A program made the position numbers and the translations under genes. Below are positions 1 to 10,130 of a stretch of DNA of 31,775 bases, piece by piece. The notes under the pieces were generated by a model. It searched no databases. It was not told where the DNA came from and saw only the letters and a list, made by a program, of their open reading frames with translations. Source of the stretch: Parasitella parasitica (lineage: Eukaryota > Mucoromycota > Mucoromycetes > Mucorales > Mucoraceae); assembly GCA_025201805.1 (NCBI GenBank), contig MU619276.1, forward strand, positions 47,205-78,979, read 5' to 3'. The number at the start of each line of letters is the position of its first letter. The stretch's first letter is position 1.

Positions 1-65
1 TTTTTTATTGCTGGTGGATTTTTTTCTTTCTTTCTTTTGCTCTTTCTCTGTTACATACGATTATA

Positions 66-1432
66 ATGAATGCCATTCGCTCACTAGTATCAGAGAACCG
101 AAAAAGATACATTGAGAAGGGTGTTAATCTTGATTTGACCTGTAAGTGTACATGATGCTGGTAGGGATTTCTCACTGCCACCATAAGTACGTAGATATCA
201 CAAGTCGAGTCATTGCCATGTCGTATCCCTCGGAGGGATTCGAGGGTCTTTACAGAAACCCTTTCGACCAAGTTAAAAAGTATTCTATGCGCAATAGCGA
301 TACGATACCTTGTGTATATAGTCTTATTAAGATTACCATAGGTTTCTTGAAAACAAACATGCAGGACACTACAAAGTGTACAATCTGTAAGTGTTTTCTT
401 CGCAGCCTGTTTGCTCGTTTTTGTATGACCCATTTCCTTCCAAGCCGTAAAGAAAAGCAATATGATTTGTCCCGATTCGAGAATGGTAATTATTTTGCTG
501 TACGCGATAATCGAGTTGCATTGATTATAGTATTGTTATTGCCAGCTGCCAACTATCCGTTTTTGGATCATCAGGCACCTTCTTTTGGTACGCTTGTTGA
601 TTTTTGTAACGATGCATCAGGATGGCTAGATAGAGACAAAGAAAATGTAGTCGTTATTCATTGCAAGGCAGGCAAAGGCAGGACAGGCACTGTCATTGCT
701 GCTTTATTGCTCCATATCCGAGAAGCAAATGATGCAAAAGAGGCTATAGCTTTATATGACAATACTAGAACTAGCAATCAGAAAGTAACAAATCCACAAG
801 TACGTGATTCGACATAAAAGTAACGACTCTATGTTTCCAGGGCATCACTATTCCTAGCCAGAGACGCTATGTTTACTATTACGACATTATGATCAAGAAT
901 AGACAGCTATACGATACCAACAAAGATGTATCTATTCAAATCACACAGATAGTGATACATGATCTTCCTCAAGCCCTCAAACACAGCAAAGAATTCATTC
1001 TACTATTGCTTGATACAGATCACACAACAATCTATCAAAAGTCGTCAAATGAGGTAACACACGCCAAAATAATGAAAGGGAGCAAAGCAACTAAATGTTG
1101 ATCAGTGCTCAATCGATCGCACCTTGGATACAATTCTGATCCACCCAACAGATTTGAATCCCTTACAAACCGACTTTAAGGTCTTGTTTACAAATGTGGG
1201 TACATGCATCTAAAAGATATTCGACTCTGACCATTGTTTCCAGGTCCAAGGAAGTCATTTGTTTAGCTTTTGGCTTAATCCCACATTCATGTACATCTCG
1301 AATGACAATGCGATTTGCTTGAAAAAGCAAGACATAGACCTGGCTTTCCGTGACAAAAACTGCAAAAACTTCAGCCAAGATTTCTCGGTTGGAATCACTT
1401 TTCAAAAATCAAGCCATCAGACTACCTCCTAA
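66..1432 (+). CDS. PTEN-like phosphoinositide 3-phosphatase, 8 exons
   Basis: By family, it removes the 3-phosphate from PtdIns(3,4,5)P3 at membranes and so opposes PI3-kinase signalling. Reconstructed exons are 66-141, 195-279, 342-386, 445-485, 546-784, 841-1053, 1106-1195 and 1244-1432, totalling 978 nt (325 aa); all introns are GT-AG, 48-62 nt. The N-terminus reads as a PTEN basic PIP2-binding segment (SENRKRY). The general-acid loop is YPFLDHQAP (Asp90). The P-loop is HCKAGKGRTG with nucleophile Cys122 and Arg128, followed by GITIPSQRRYVYYY. Residues from about 175 onward follow the PTEN C2 domain (FSFWLNPTF; NFSQDFSVGITFQK). The protein ends just after C2, so the regulatory tail and PDZ ligand of the 403-aa human protein are absent. 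The join between exons 4 and 5 is the least certain: it gives one residue fewer than human PTEN before the Asp loop. The ATG at 66 matches the family start. An AATAAA lies at 1557-1562. Confidence 0.93.
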
Positions 1433-1658
1433 AAAAAATAGCACGCCTGTCATTCATTGAGAGCATCGATCTTCAGCGATACTAGCCCGATCCTCCCCTG
1501 CCTTCCTCTTCTTCTTCGACTCCATCATTTAATTAACTTTTTTTTTATAAGTCTTTAATAAAGTGAAGAGTGGGATCGTAAGCTATTGCCAAAAAAAAGA
1601 AAAAAGAAAAAGAAAAAGAGTGATGTTGATCGCTGATAAGTGTGGAGGAAGAATGCAT

Positions 1659-2117
1659 TTATTCTTGAGATCTAAGACGAGCACCAGCGTTGATGACTTT
1701 GACATTCAATTGAGCAGCACGTTCGAGGAGAGCAACACGCTTCTTGGATGAAACGTTGTGAGCGATTTCAGCAGCATAAGAACGGTTGTGCATCAACAAG
1801 AGGTTGAGTTCACGCACGTTGGAGACGGTGAACTTGCGGAAGCCATTAGGCAAAAGATCACGGGTCTTTTTGGCAGAACCGTAACCAATCTTGGGCATAG
1901 GAGCTTGGCCCTTGAAACGTCTACGCATGTTACAATCGATACCCTTGGGCTTTCTCCAAGATTCCTATTTTGACATTTGTTTAGTTGATGTGTTTTCTCG
2001 GTGAGTAAGATGTACATCATTACATACACCGACACGCATGAAGCGGTTAGATTGATGGCGCTTAAAGGTAGCGGTACGCTTCTTGACAATGGTGTGCTTG
2101 ACGGCGGGAGTGACCAT
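1659..2117 (-). CDS. RPL32: 60S ribosomal protein eL32, 2 exons
   Basis: Structural protein of the cytosolic large ribosomal subunit. On the minus strand exon 1 is 2117-2028 (30 codons) and exon 2 is 1964-1659; the 63-nt intron has a GTATGT donor and a TAG acceptor. The product is 131 aa, the usual eL32 length (about 130-135). Recognisable family segments are [20 protein letters not shown] near the start, [11 protein letters not shown] across the splice, [25 protein letters not shown] and [12 protein letters not shown], then AGARLRSQE at the end. The start ATG is the only one giving the conserved N-terminus. It is convergent with the PTEN gene (226 bp between stops). Its upstream region holds a 15-copy heptamer array about 180-285 bp from the start codon. 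Confidence 0.97.
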
Positions 2118-2745
2118 AATTGACTACGATCAAAAAGAAACTTTACGTTAATATGGTCTTTTGATAAGCGTAATATGCAGAATCCGTAAGCAATTCAAGA
2201 ATGAAAAAGAAAAGACGACATTTCCATTGTGGGTTGTTGTAATTGTTCAAAAAGGTTGAAACATACGAACATGGCCGATTAAAGTGCTAATTTGTTGAAT
2301 GTCGAATGTCGAATGTCGAATGTCGAATGTCGAATGTCGAATGTCGAATGTCGAATGTCGAATGTCGAATGTCGAATGTCGAATGTCGAATGTCGAATGT
2401 CGTTTATTGTTTTAAAATGAAATTTCAAGGCAAATGTCTCTTTTCTTTTTCGTACTCTTCTTTTTTTTTATTATTATTATTACTCATTCGATGAACAGCA
2501 AACGGATGATTCGTATGTTTGATGGATTTTTACCTTTTGTTAATGGATGCTAAGAGAGAGATCGTCTTGATCTGCTTCATTTTACCATCATTTTGTTACA
2601 TTGTTCCAAAGTCTTCAGAAAGATGCTTTTACTCCGGATCGAACATTCCAAGTCCGGTCATATTTATTCATCGTACAATATAAAGATCAGAGATTAGACA
2701 TGAAATTAACAAAGAAAAATATGTGTTTGTATAAAATAAATATTA
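2118..2745. other. Spacer: eL32 promoter region and TBC gene 3' flank
   Basis: This 628-bp spacer separates two minus-strand genes, so it must hold both the 3' end of the TBC transcript and the eL32 promoter. The only distinct structure I see is the perfect heptamer array at 2297-2401 and, beside it, a T-rich stretch with ATT triplets near 2461-2484. I could not assign a TATA element or a named factor site. Confidence 0.6.
2297..2401. repeat. Perfect heptamer tandem array, (GAATGTC)x15
   Basis: Fifteen uninterrupted copies of GAATGTC occupy 105 bp with no substitution seen. Seven is not a multiple of three, so the unit cycles through all frames and produces a spurious repeated MSNVECR reading. 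Every junction creates a TCGA site. The complete lack of divergence suggests recent expansion by slippage. It lies between the TBC and eL32 genes. Confidence 0.97.
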
Positions 2746-4441
2746 TTAGTGTTTTGCTTGATATTCTTGACGTAATTTTTGAACTGTTCTATTTTTCTCG
2801 TTTCTCTCAAACAGCTTTTCAACAGTTTTCATAAGGTTATCATCATTAGGGACCGATAATGTTGAGCCCAATATTTCCATGCAAACATCGAAATCAGACG
2901 ATAGCAAGAGCGCTATTTTTGTTTGTGTCAGTACTAGTCAAGACTACACAGTTTTTGCTTACCTTCATGTGATTTCAATAATGCAACTGCAACAAAGAAA
3001 AAGACATCGTATCCGCACAAGAAATAAACATCCCAAATCCGCATCAACGTGTGGTACTTGACCACACCACCCGCAAACAAAGTAATATACCACCTAGTAG
3101 AGTAAATGTCACTAGAGAGGCCTAGGTCCGTCTTGATACAGTAAGTGACATAATAAACCTTTATAGTTGATAACCCTGTACTTACTAGATGGTTATAAAG
3201 CTTTGGTAGGTATCGTCTCAAAAGAGCTTCTTGAATATAAAAGCTTTCCATGAGCATTGGAAAGCCAGGTATGTACAAATTGTGCAGTCCATCTCGTAGA
3301 AACATGTGAACCAGCACTAAAAATGCTCTCTAAAATGAGATGCTTAATAACAATGAAATCGTGGCCACGATACATACACTTGCTTTACCTCCTCTTCACA
3401 ATACATCAAAATAGTTGCAACGATGTTTGTCATCCCTTGACAATACCCAACTTCTTCATCATAACTAGCAAATGCTCGAAGAACGTTGAATAAAGCACGC
3501 TGCCTGCATCAAAAATGAGTGTGAGGGATATCTTTTCGTCAACCTAGAATCCACATGCATACCCTGATCCGTATCGCTGTCTGAACATGATGTGATCCCT
3601 CAGCGTCCTGGGTATATCCAAATCTATTTGACGTTCGTGTGTGTTTTCTTTTAATAATAGTTCCTGCATTAGGTGAATCGTCTATTAGTAAGATCTGCAT
3701 GGATTTTCGTTCTTTTATTATACCTGATATGTAGCCCTTAGTTTAGGGTCCTTCGTTGCATTTTCAAGCCGTTCTGTAGCCAGATAATACCACGCTTCTC
3801 TTCTCCAACAGTCAGGAATACCTTTGTAGACTCGTTTTTTAAACTTGAAGTCGTATACAAATTTATATGCATTCTCTTGGTCAACTGTAACGGCCGTAGA
3901 CATATTGGCCCACTTTTCAGCTCGTTCGACTTCTTTGGCTTTTACTCTAATACGACAACTTTTTAAGAAATAGTAGCTATAAGAGTTATTAAAACTGTTT
4001 ACTTTAGTTCGGATTTGGATGGCTGCTCTTCTAAAAATCCATATCTATCATGTTTCTCTTTGTTGGCTCATACATTATAATCAAAGGTTGTCAGTTTTTT
4101 TTTTTTTTTTTTTACCTATCAGTCATGGCATACCACTTTTCCATCTGTGCAGCTACATCCGGGACTTTTTCAGGCCTTTGTTCGTACTGTCGTCTCAAGT
4201 CTGAGTCTCTCCTGTTTTGAAAAGAGAGTTCTGAAATGGATTTTCGAGCTGGGGCAGTTCTTATAGATGAGTTTGATGTGGTTACTTGTGTGAAATCAGT
4301 TTCGCTTGAACAAGTCGTCAATTGAGAGGAATCTTGGCGAGGAACTGGGTTTTCGTTTTCGGCTTGCTGTATGGCATTTGATAAATCTAACCAAACAGTG
4401 GGCGGTGGGTTGGAATGTACATTCGTATCCGTTTGTATCAT
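2746..4441 (-). CDS. TBC-domain Rab GTPase-activating protein, RN-tre/USP6NL-like, 7 exons
   Basis: Predicted RabGAP that speeds GTP hydrolysis on a Rab protein in membrane traffic. Minus-strand exons: 4441-4116, 3946-3724, 3663-3563, 3503-3389, 3329-3186, 3131-2963 and 2912-2746, summing to 1245 nt (414 aa). Residues 1-110 are polar, Ser/Thr-rich and probably disordered. The TBC domain starts at about residue 147 (RVYKGIPDCWR). It carries the arginine-finger motif I196-x-x-D199-x-x-R202 (IDLDIPRT) and the glutamine finger YCQGM (Gln239). Later TBC blocks are visible as STRWYITLFAGG and RIWDVYFLCGYD. The stretch RTLRDHIMFRQRYGSGQRAL resembles the RN-tre/TBC1D3 subgroup, so that subgroup is favoured but not proven. 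Both catalytic fingers are present, so activity is expected. Introns are 50-62 nt except intron 1 (169 nt), which contains a 19-nt homopolymer. The start at 4441 is the first in-frame ATG; an upstream non-coding exon cannot be excluded. Confidence 0.92.
4095..4113. repeat. T19 tract (A19 on the coding strand) in TBC intron 1
   Basis: Nineteen consecutive T lie directly after the exon-1 donor of the minus-strand TBC gene, so the intron begins GTA followed by a run of A. The tract partly explains why this intron is two to three times longer than its neighbours. Confidence 0.9.
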
Positions 4442-4614
4442 ATTTTAGTTCTTTTGAAATGGTAAGTGAAAGAAATCCAAAAAACCAATAAATATATTTT
4501 AAACTCTCGTTTTTAATGCTCAAATCGATACTCAAATTGTCAAATGATGAAAATATGTCATAAATTACAGGAAAAAAGGGGGTACATTTATATACCATAT
4601 TCTAATTACAAATT

Positions 4615-5609
4615 TTATTCTTCGTCTTCGTCGTCTTCGCCGTCTTCGTCGTCTTCATCTTGTTCTCCCAATGCTTCTTCATCTTCATCGCCAGAATCCT
4701 CCGCCATAGCAGCCATTTCCATTTCATGTGCTTCAAGCGCTTCCTTGGCCTTCTTCCTTAATGTTTTATGGCTTCCTTCTTTAGCTAATACTGTCAAAGG
4801 TCTGCTAAGTTCCTCCATAGGTACGTCCAAATCATCGGCATCTTCTAGCTTTGCACGAATGTCGTCCAACACTTTATCTAATTCCTCGAAATATAAATCA
4901 ATCACATGGTATCTAATAGCATCAGGGTTCTTTCTATCGGTGGGGCTAAATCAAGTACAAATCAGCAATGTGACCAATTGGATTTCTAAAGCATGTTACC
5001 TCAGAGGCCCTTCAATCAACATGTCAGTGTATGCCTCAAGATAAACTTGATCCCATGATTCTCTAGCCAAAAATTGGAAAGAGAAATAGATTATACGACG
5101 TAAAAGCATATAATACTTGTCCAGTCTAAGGATGTTCAGGATCAAACAAATATGTGAAAATGGGAAGAAAACGTACCTGATTCTATCTAAGCCATGCCAT
5201 TGTTGACAGTGGATCTGCCAGCATGCCTTTAAAAACGGAATAGCATTTGCAGCAGGCATCTCCATGACAAGCGCTCCTAGATCGTTAGCTAAAGCTTGTT
5301 GAATCAAAGGTTTATCAGACATCCAATAGCCTACATGATTATACATTAGCTACAGAAATTCTAGTTTCAATATGCAGTTAACCTACAATAAAAGAGACCC
5401 TTCCAAAGTTTGATGAGATCAGTTTCATTTAAATTGCTACTAGTTGATAAAAATTTACGAAGAGAACGAATTGCTTTATCACGAGTCTTTTTTTCTATGA
5501 AATGGTGAGTTGATTGAATAGCATTTCAGTAACAATAAATTGCTGTACCATTGGCTGCTAGCTGTTTTCCAAGAGGAAGGTAAGATTGCTCAATATCCAA
5601 ATCGACCAT
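4615..5609 (-). CDS. RRP1: Ribosomal RNA processing protein RRP1 (Nop52 family), 5 exons
   Basis: Nucleolar factor needed for pre-rRNA processing and 60S assembly. Minus-strand exons: 5609-5549, 5494-5387, 5330-5177, 5125-5000 and 4945-4615, totalling 780 nt (259 aa), close to the compact fungal form. Family signatures after splicing are LIKLWKGLFYCYWMSDKP, LIQQALANDLGALVMEMP and HGLDRIRLDKYYMLLRR, then PTDRKNPDAIRYHVIDLYFE. All four splice junctions restore continuous Nop52 sequence, which strongly supports the model. The last 28 or so residues are a nearly pure Asp/Glu tail encoded by GAC/GAA-type triplets, common in nucleolar proteins. It lies 173 bp upstream of the TBC start on the same strand and is divergent from mL60. 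RRP1 normally works in the nucleolus with other 60S factors. Confidence 0.95.
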
Positions 5610-5821
5610 ACTGTGTTAAAATGAAAGCTTTTTTTTTTTTTTTCAAGAAAAAACCATCTTAATTCCAAAGGAGCATCACAGTAAGCCACTAGGAAGATTT
5701 ACAGTCAGTCTTGACATGTTGGAAGTCCCATCAGTGTTTGCATCAGGTTGCCCCGGTTAACTTTAGAGGTGAAGGGGTTTGCTGATATGTAAAAGTAATT
5801 CACTTTTCTTTATTTTACAAA
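5610..5821. promoter_or_regulatory. Shared divergent promoter of RRP1 and mL60
   Basis: Only 212 bp separate the RRP1 and mL60 start codons, which point away from each other, so both promoters must lie here. A run of about 15 T sits near 5631-5645. A short inverted repeat, AAAAGT (5791-5796) and ACTTTT (5802-5807), lies just upstream of the mL60 ATG. No named factor site was recognised. Confidence 0.7.
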
Positions 5822-6194
5822 ATGTTTGGCGCTTTCAGACCCTCATTAGTAGCCCAAGGTGGGTTGCTTTGGTAAGTGGTATTCATCATTACTACCTAAT
5901 TAATTTCCATTTGACATTTTCGAAAGGAAAAACCCTTTTCGTATGTCTGCAACTAGAAAAGCCAACGTTCGCAAGAGACTCAAGGCCGTCGATGATGTTA
6001 TTGCTGCCGTTGCTGAATCTGGTATCAAATGTAAAGCTTTGGATGAAGCTCTTGCACTTCCCAAGGAATCAGAAATGCTTGCTAGAGATAAATACACTGT
6101 ATTTAGTCGTAATGCTAAGGGCTATCGTAAATCAATTCACAAAGTACCGAAATTCACTAAATCCACCAACAGAACTAGCCCTACTGGTTTCTAG
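5822..6194 (+). CDS. MRPL31: Mitochondrial large-subunit ribosomal protein mL60 (MRPL31 family), 2 exons
   Basis: Fungal-specific component of the mitochondrial 54S ribosomal subunit. Exon 1 is 5822-5871 and exon 2 is 5927-6194, joined across a 55-nt GTAAGT...AAG intron inside a Trp codon; the product is 105 aa. The spliced N-terminus MFGAFRPSLVAQGGLLWKNP matches the mL60 pattern (MFG...GGLLWK.P.R.S). The C-terminal block DKYTVFSRNAKGYRKSIHKV and KFTKSTNR is the most conserved part of the family. The internal ATG at 5943 would give an 83-aa protein lacking the mitochondrial N-terminus, so the spliced start is preferred. A poly(A) signal AATAAA lies at 6228-6233. It shares a promoter region with RRP1. 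Confidence 0.95.
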
Positions 6195-7293
6195 AATGTC
6201 CTATTATCATGCTTGTTTAGAAGAAGAAATAAACTGTAAATAGATAACCAACTTCTATTATTGATTGTCACGGAAAAAGTAACATATGGACGACGGCAAA
6301 ATCTGGATGGGTTATTATTTTTAAGCTTGCAGGTTAGCATAAGGGATACAGACTCGTTGTCAATTAGGTCTTAAGAGAAAGACGCTTACTAGTTTACCTC
6401 GAAATCAACATTTGAACGTCAACATTTCGGTTGACCTTCGCATTATCATTATTAAATCAAACCCCCTATGGACAATCAGCATCACGTTTGATGGCGAATA
6501 TAGCAAGTTGATAATAAATATCAAGCATTGTTTTCAGTTTAATACTTAGAAAATACATAAAGCTACATTTATGTGATAGCGTATGCCTGGATTCGCTTTC
6601 GTAAGTTACAAGTTGGCAAGTTAGTTTGCAGTTCCAGGGCTTAAAAAGCAAACATCACTGTTTAAATAAAAAGCTGCGATACAACCACATCTGTTTTAGA
6701 TATTAGTACACATTCAGGGCGAGACAAAAGTAAAACACACTACTATTATTTTGAAAGAGATTTATATTAGAAACTGCCTCATTGAATATAATGGATGAGA
6801 TTATCATATTACAATTATTAATTTGGGAGAGAATTTTATTGATGTACATATATTATGCAGTTAATTTCAATCGTTATTATTACAAAGATCTACCCTGAGA
6901 GTTATTTCGATATGAATAAAGATTATTTCCAAAGACAATTAAATAAAGAGACTACAAGCGATTATATCACGGAGAACGAGGGTCTTCATTAATGATTGAA
7001 ACAGGAAGCCAGGATTGCTCTGGTCTTGGTTTTTAAAAGTCTTTCTACAATTTCATTTGAATGTCGGTGTCAATGTTGGAATTGAGATGAGATTCAACCT
7101 CCAGTTGAATAGGCAAAAACTAACACATCCCTTCAGGTAAATGCACTAGAAAAAAATAACGTTATGACTTTGCCTTGTTTTTTTCATACTTTTAAAATTT
7201 CACACCAAGAAAACGCGTCTTCTTTTAACACGAACAACAGCCTTTTTGAACAATCTTCTCTATGCTCCCTCTATTGATAGCTCTAAGATTAAC
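6195..7293. other. AT-rich spacer without a supported gene
   Basis: Apart from the mL60 3' end, I see only short, unsupported open frames. Two of them (ATG near 6912 and ATG at 7164) lie just upstream of the next gene and could belong to its leader or to a missed first exon. No repeat or RNA gene was recognised. Confidence 0.5.
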
Positions 7294-8445
7294 ATGATTT
7301 TGGATCATGTAATCAACATAACAAGAGACATGGAGCAAGTAAAGGCAATGGTAAACACCATGTACAATAACAGAAGCTTTTACAATGTAGGATTAACCTC
7401 AAACTATCAAGGTAACAATTCATTCAAACACTTTAAAATTGGCCACAAATAGTGTGTAATAACACTATTTCGTTTTGCACATTGATAGGGATCGCTGCAT
7501 CTGTTTCCAAGCAAGACAAAGATATCAGTGATAGCTTGATGGCCATCTTTGAGCAACCCGAAAAAGTCGAAGAAATTGCCAGCATTGCAATTTCCAAACG
7601 TTCTGACAGGGTTGGTAATACTAAAAAGAAGATTGTGCAGCAGTACAAAATGGATGGCAAAGAGCAGGTGAAGTCCTTGATTTTGGCAACCGGAGTCAAT
7701 TGGCTCAAGCTTCAAGACGACGTGGTGCCAGGAGAAAGTGAGCTTGAAGACGATGAGCGTCTTAGCATCTTGTTCAAAGATGCTGAGTTTCGCTACTCAT
7801 CGACGTATCGTTTGATGACAGCTATCTGCGAAGCTCGTCTCTTCAACATGCCAAGTACTCATCGATGGGCAAAAATGTCTGGCCAAGAGCAAGAAAACCT
7901 GATATATGTTTCAGAATATATCATTCGAAAAACATTGCCAAATAGAGGCCACTTCCCGTTGCACGTTGCCGAGGATAATTGGATTTCTTCTTACCTCTTT
8001 GGTTTGATTATCAGAAACATTGGAAGGCAAAAAGATGCAGAGGAGAAACGAGTGAGTATTAAATTGACATCATTAATCTCATAAAAGCTCATCACTAATA
8101 TATATTATGTAGGCCCTAGCTGCTGCTCAACAAATGCTCGTAGCACAAGCTGCTTCTGCAGTAAGAAGTCCAATGACTTTTGAAGGTTTTTCAATCGATG
8201 TCCTAGAGCAAGAAGCTGCATCATCACAACAGCAGGTAGGTAGTAGCGAAGAAGAGGTTGTTGATTCATTTCATGCTTCTGGGCCATCGGTTGGTAGATC
8301 AAGACGTCATAGTAGCCCAGGTACAGAAGAAGCAGCAGTAGCTAATAACAGCAATAAAAGAGTCAGAGGTGGTGCCAGAGGCCGAGGCAGCACGCGTGGT
8401 ACAAGAGGTGCAGGAAGAAAAAGCAAAGGCAAAGGCAAACAATAA
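7294..8445 (+). CDS. Unrecognised protein with basic RG-rich C-terminal tail, 3 exons
   Basis: I do not recognise this family. Proposed exons are 7294-7411, 7489-8051 and 8113-8445 (1014 nt, 337 aa), with introns of 77 nt (GTAACA...TAG) and 61 nt (GTGAGT...TAG). Both junctions keep frame, which supports a real gene. The middle exon encodes a mixed, mostly helical-looking globular region rich in charged residues (for example DDERLSILFKDAEFRYSSTY and HRWAKMSGQEQENLIY). The third exon begins with Ala/Gln-rich helix, then an acidic Ser patch. It ends in a strongly basic tail with RVRGGARGRGSTRGTRG followed by KSKGKGKQ, typical of RNA- or DNA-binding tails. The start is uncertain: 7294 is the first in-frame ATG, but the frame stays open back to 7168, so an upstream exon is possible. 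An AATAAA lies at 8518-8523. Nucleic-acid binding is inference from the tail only. Confidence 0.75.
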
Positions 8446-9189
8446 TCCTGCCATCACCAGGTCTATTTTTTTCTATAAATTTGCTCAATTTTTTTTTGTT
8501 TCTTCCTTTTCCTTTTAAATAAAATAAAATTTTATTTTCTCTTAACACGAAAGCTACAAGCATTGAAATGGTATAGCTGTTAGCAGTACACATACTCCTT
8601 TTTAATATGTTTCTTATTCTTTCTATGTCTTTACATTATTTTAGTAAGCTTTCTAAACTGCTGTTTACTCTTCTATAGGTAATAGATGTTTTGGTATATC
8701 ATAAATACCGAATTTTTATTATCAAATAGTTCTTATTACTGACAATACAATGCATTTGTAGTATGTGCCCAAGCGACTTTTTTTTTTATTAGTCTTTGGA
8801 TCTTCTTCTAATGTTAGCTCTGTCATCCTTTATGTTCATCAATAAAACTAGCTAACGACAAACGTGGTCTATTAAACGCTGCCTCAAGCATTTTTTTCTA
8901 TCCTTTATTGAAAAGGGCTTAAATATTAATAAATTAAACCATATCATAACGATTTAATGTAGCGTCATAATTACAAAACAAAAGTTTAAAGGTTTTTATT
9001 ATTATGAGAGAATGTATAAGCATCGTTATCTCGAGTATGATCAAAGAAGCAGCTAATCAATTCGATGTGAGTTCTTCAATAAACCAATCAATCGCTTAGC
9101 TACCTGATCTATAACGCTAATCACCGTTGATGCGTCAATTTTCAAAATGACAATATAATCAATCCCTTGATGTATTTGTCAATGTTGTT
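8446..9189. other. AT-rich spacer, no gene seen
   Basis: The first part is the 3' flank of the preceding gene with an AATAAA at 8518-8523. The rest is AT-rich with no coding frame I can support. Towards the right end, copies of a TTGATG/TCAAT vocabulary appear that grade into the adjoining minisatellite. Confidence 0.5.
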
Positions 9190-9445
9190 GACTTGTTTGT
9201 CAATCCATTGATGTTTTTATCTTCGACGATCCACCGATTAAATATATTATCAATAATCAAAACAGACTCATTTGTCAATCTATTGATGCTTTTGTCATCG
9301 ATGATCGATTGATCAAGTGTATTATCAATAATCAAAATTGACTCGTTTATCATTGCATTGAGGATTTAATCAGTAACAATCAATTGATCAACTAAGTTAT
9401 CAATAATCATCAATGACCTTATTATCATTTCATTGATAATTTTAG
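9190..9445. repeat. AT-rich minisatellite, 75-bp unit
   Basis: Three head-to-tail units start at 9190, 9265 and 9340, each exactly 75 bp and each opening with GACT. A partial fourth begins at 9415. The best-conserved part is TTATCAATAATCA, near the end of each unit. Units differ by substitutions but hardly by length, so the array is older than the heptamer array. Because 75 is a multiple of three, a minus-strand frame stays open through it and repeats a 25-residue pattern. I regard that frame as a by-product. Confidence 0.85.
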
Positions 9446-10044
9446 TATTTTATCAACACTGATTAGCACTGTTGGCAATTCAGTCAATATTTCGCCACTT
9501 GAAAGGGTATAATGTAAGGTTATATAACAAGGGCTACACGTCTTTGATCTGACAGTGGCTTAACATTTATCCTGGTGCTCAGATCTGCATTACTTACAGA
9601 AATAACCTTCTTGATTTAAAATAGAGACTTTATTCTCCAATTTACAGAAGCGTATCACATCACATCATTGGACAATTTTCAATCTTCAATTAAAGTACAT
9701 TGTCATAATTTCCTGTCTATAGTAATGGCAGATCAAGTACCTCCTTCCAGAAAGTTTAAGACACATATATAAACTTCTTTATATTATAAATAGATAGCAA
9801 TTTCTAGAAACCAGGATGAACAAATACAAAACCATGGCAAATTCTGAAAGTAGTTAACAATGAGTATAAATATTATATAAAATCTATTAAATAAACATTG
9901 TCTTTATCCTGTTAATTAAAGTCTTCTATATTCTCTCTTGTTAAACGTCTATCTGAGCTTTGCATTATGTGTATCACGTGCTTTACTCTATAATGTATTT
10001 ACTAATTAAATGATATTAAATTTTAAATTTAACAACACAGGAGA
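9446..10044. other. AT-rich spacer, no gene seen
   Basis: No open frame, repeat or RNA could be supported between the minisatellite and the tRNA gene. Confidence 0.5.
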
Positions 10045-10126
10045 GTCGTTTTGTCCGAGTGGTTAAGGAGTGAGACTTGAAATCTCATGGGCTCTGCCCA
10101 CGCAGGTTCAAACCCTGCAGGCGACG
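10045..10126 (+). tRNA. tRNA-Ser, anticodon UGA
   Basis: The 82-nt cloverleaf is visible by eye. The acceptor arms GTCGTTT and AGGCGAC pair over seven positions with two G-U pairs. The anticodon stem TGAGA/TCTCA encloses loop CTTGAAA, giving UGA, which reads UCA serine codons. A long variable arm (TGGGC/GCCCA) is the class II feature expected for serine. The T arm is GCAGG-TTCAAAC-CCTGC. The internal A box (TCCGAGTGGTTAAGGAG) and B box (GGTTCAAACCC) are present. There is no intron. Confidence 0.97.
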
Positions 10127-10130
10127 ATAA

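Noticed and set aside
2297-2401. Heptamer array as an internal telomere repeat
   Set aside because: GAATGTC does not resemble the TTAGGG type expected in fungi, and the array lies between two intact genes.
2306-2494. Open frame with repeated MSNVECR peptide
   Set aside because: It is a by-product of the heptamer array, which cycles through all frames; there is no other coding support.
5943-6194. 83-aa start for mL60 at the internal ATG
   Set aside because: Splicing from 5822 restores the conserved MFG...GGLLWK N-terminus, so the internal ATG is not the start.
9159-9353. Minus-strand 64-codon repeated peptide over the minisatellite
   Set aside because: A 75-bp unit is a multiple of three, so an open frame can persist by chance; there are no splice sites or family match.
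9190-9445. CRISPR-like array
   Set aside because: Units are contiguous without spacers, and the genome is eukaryotic.
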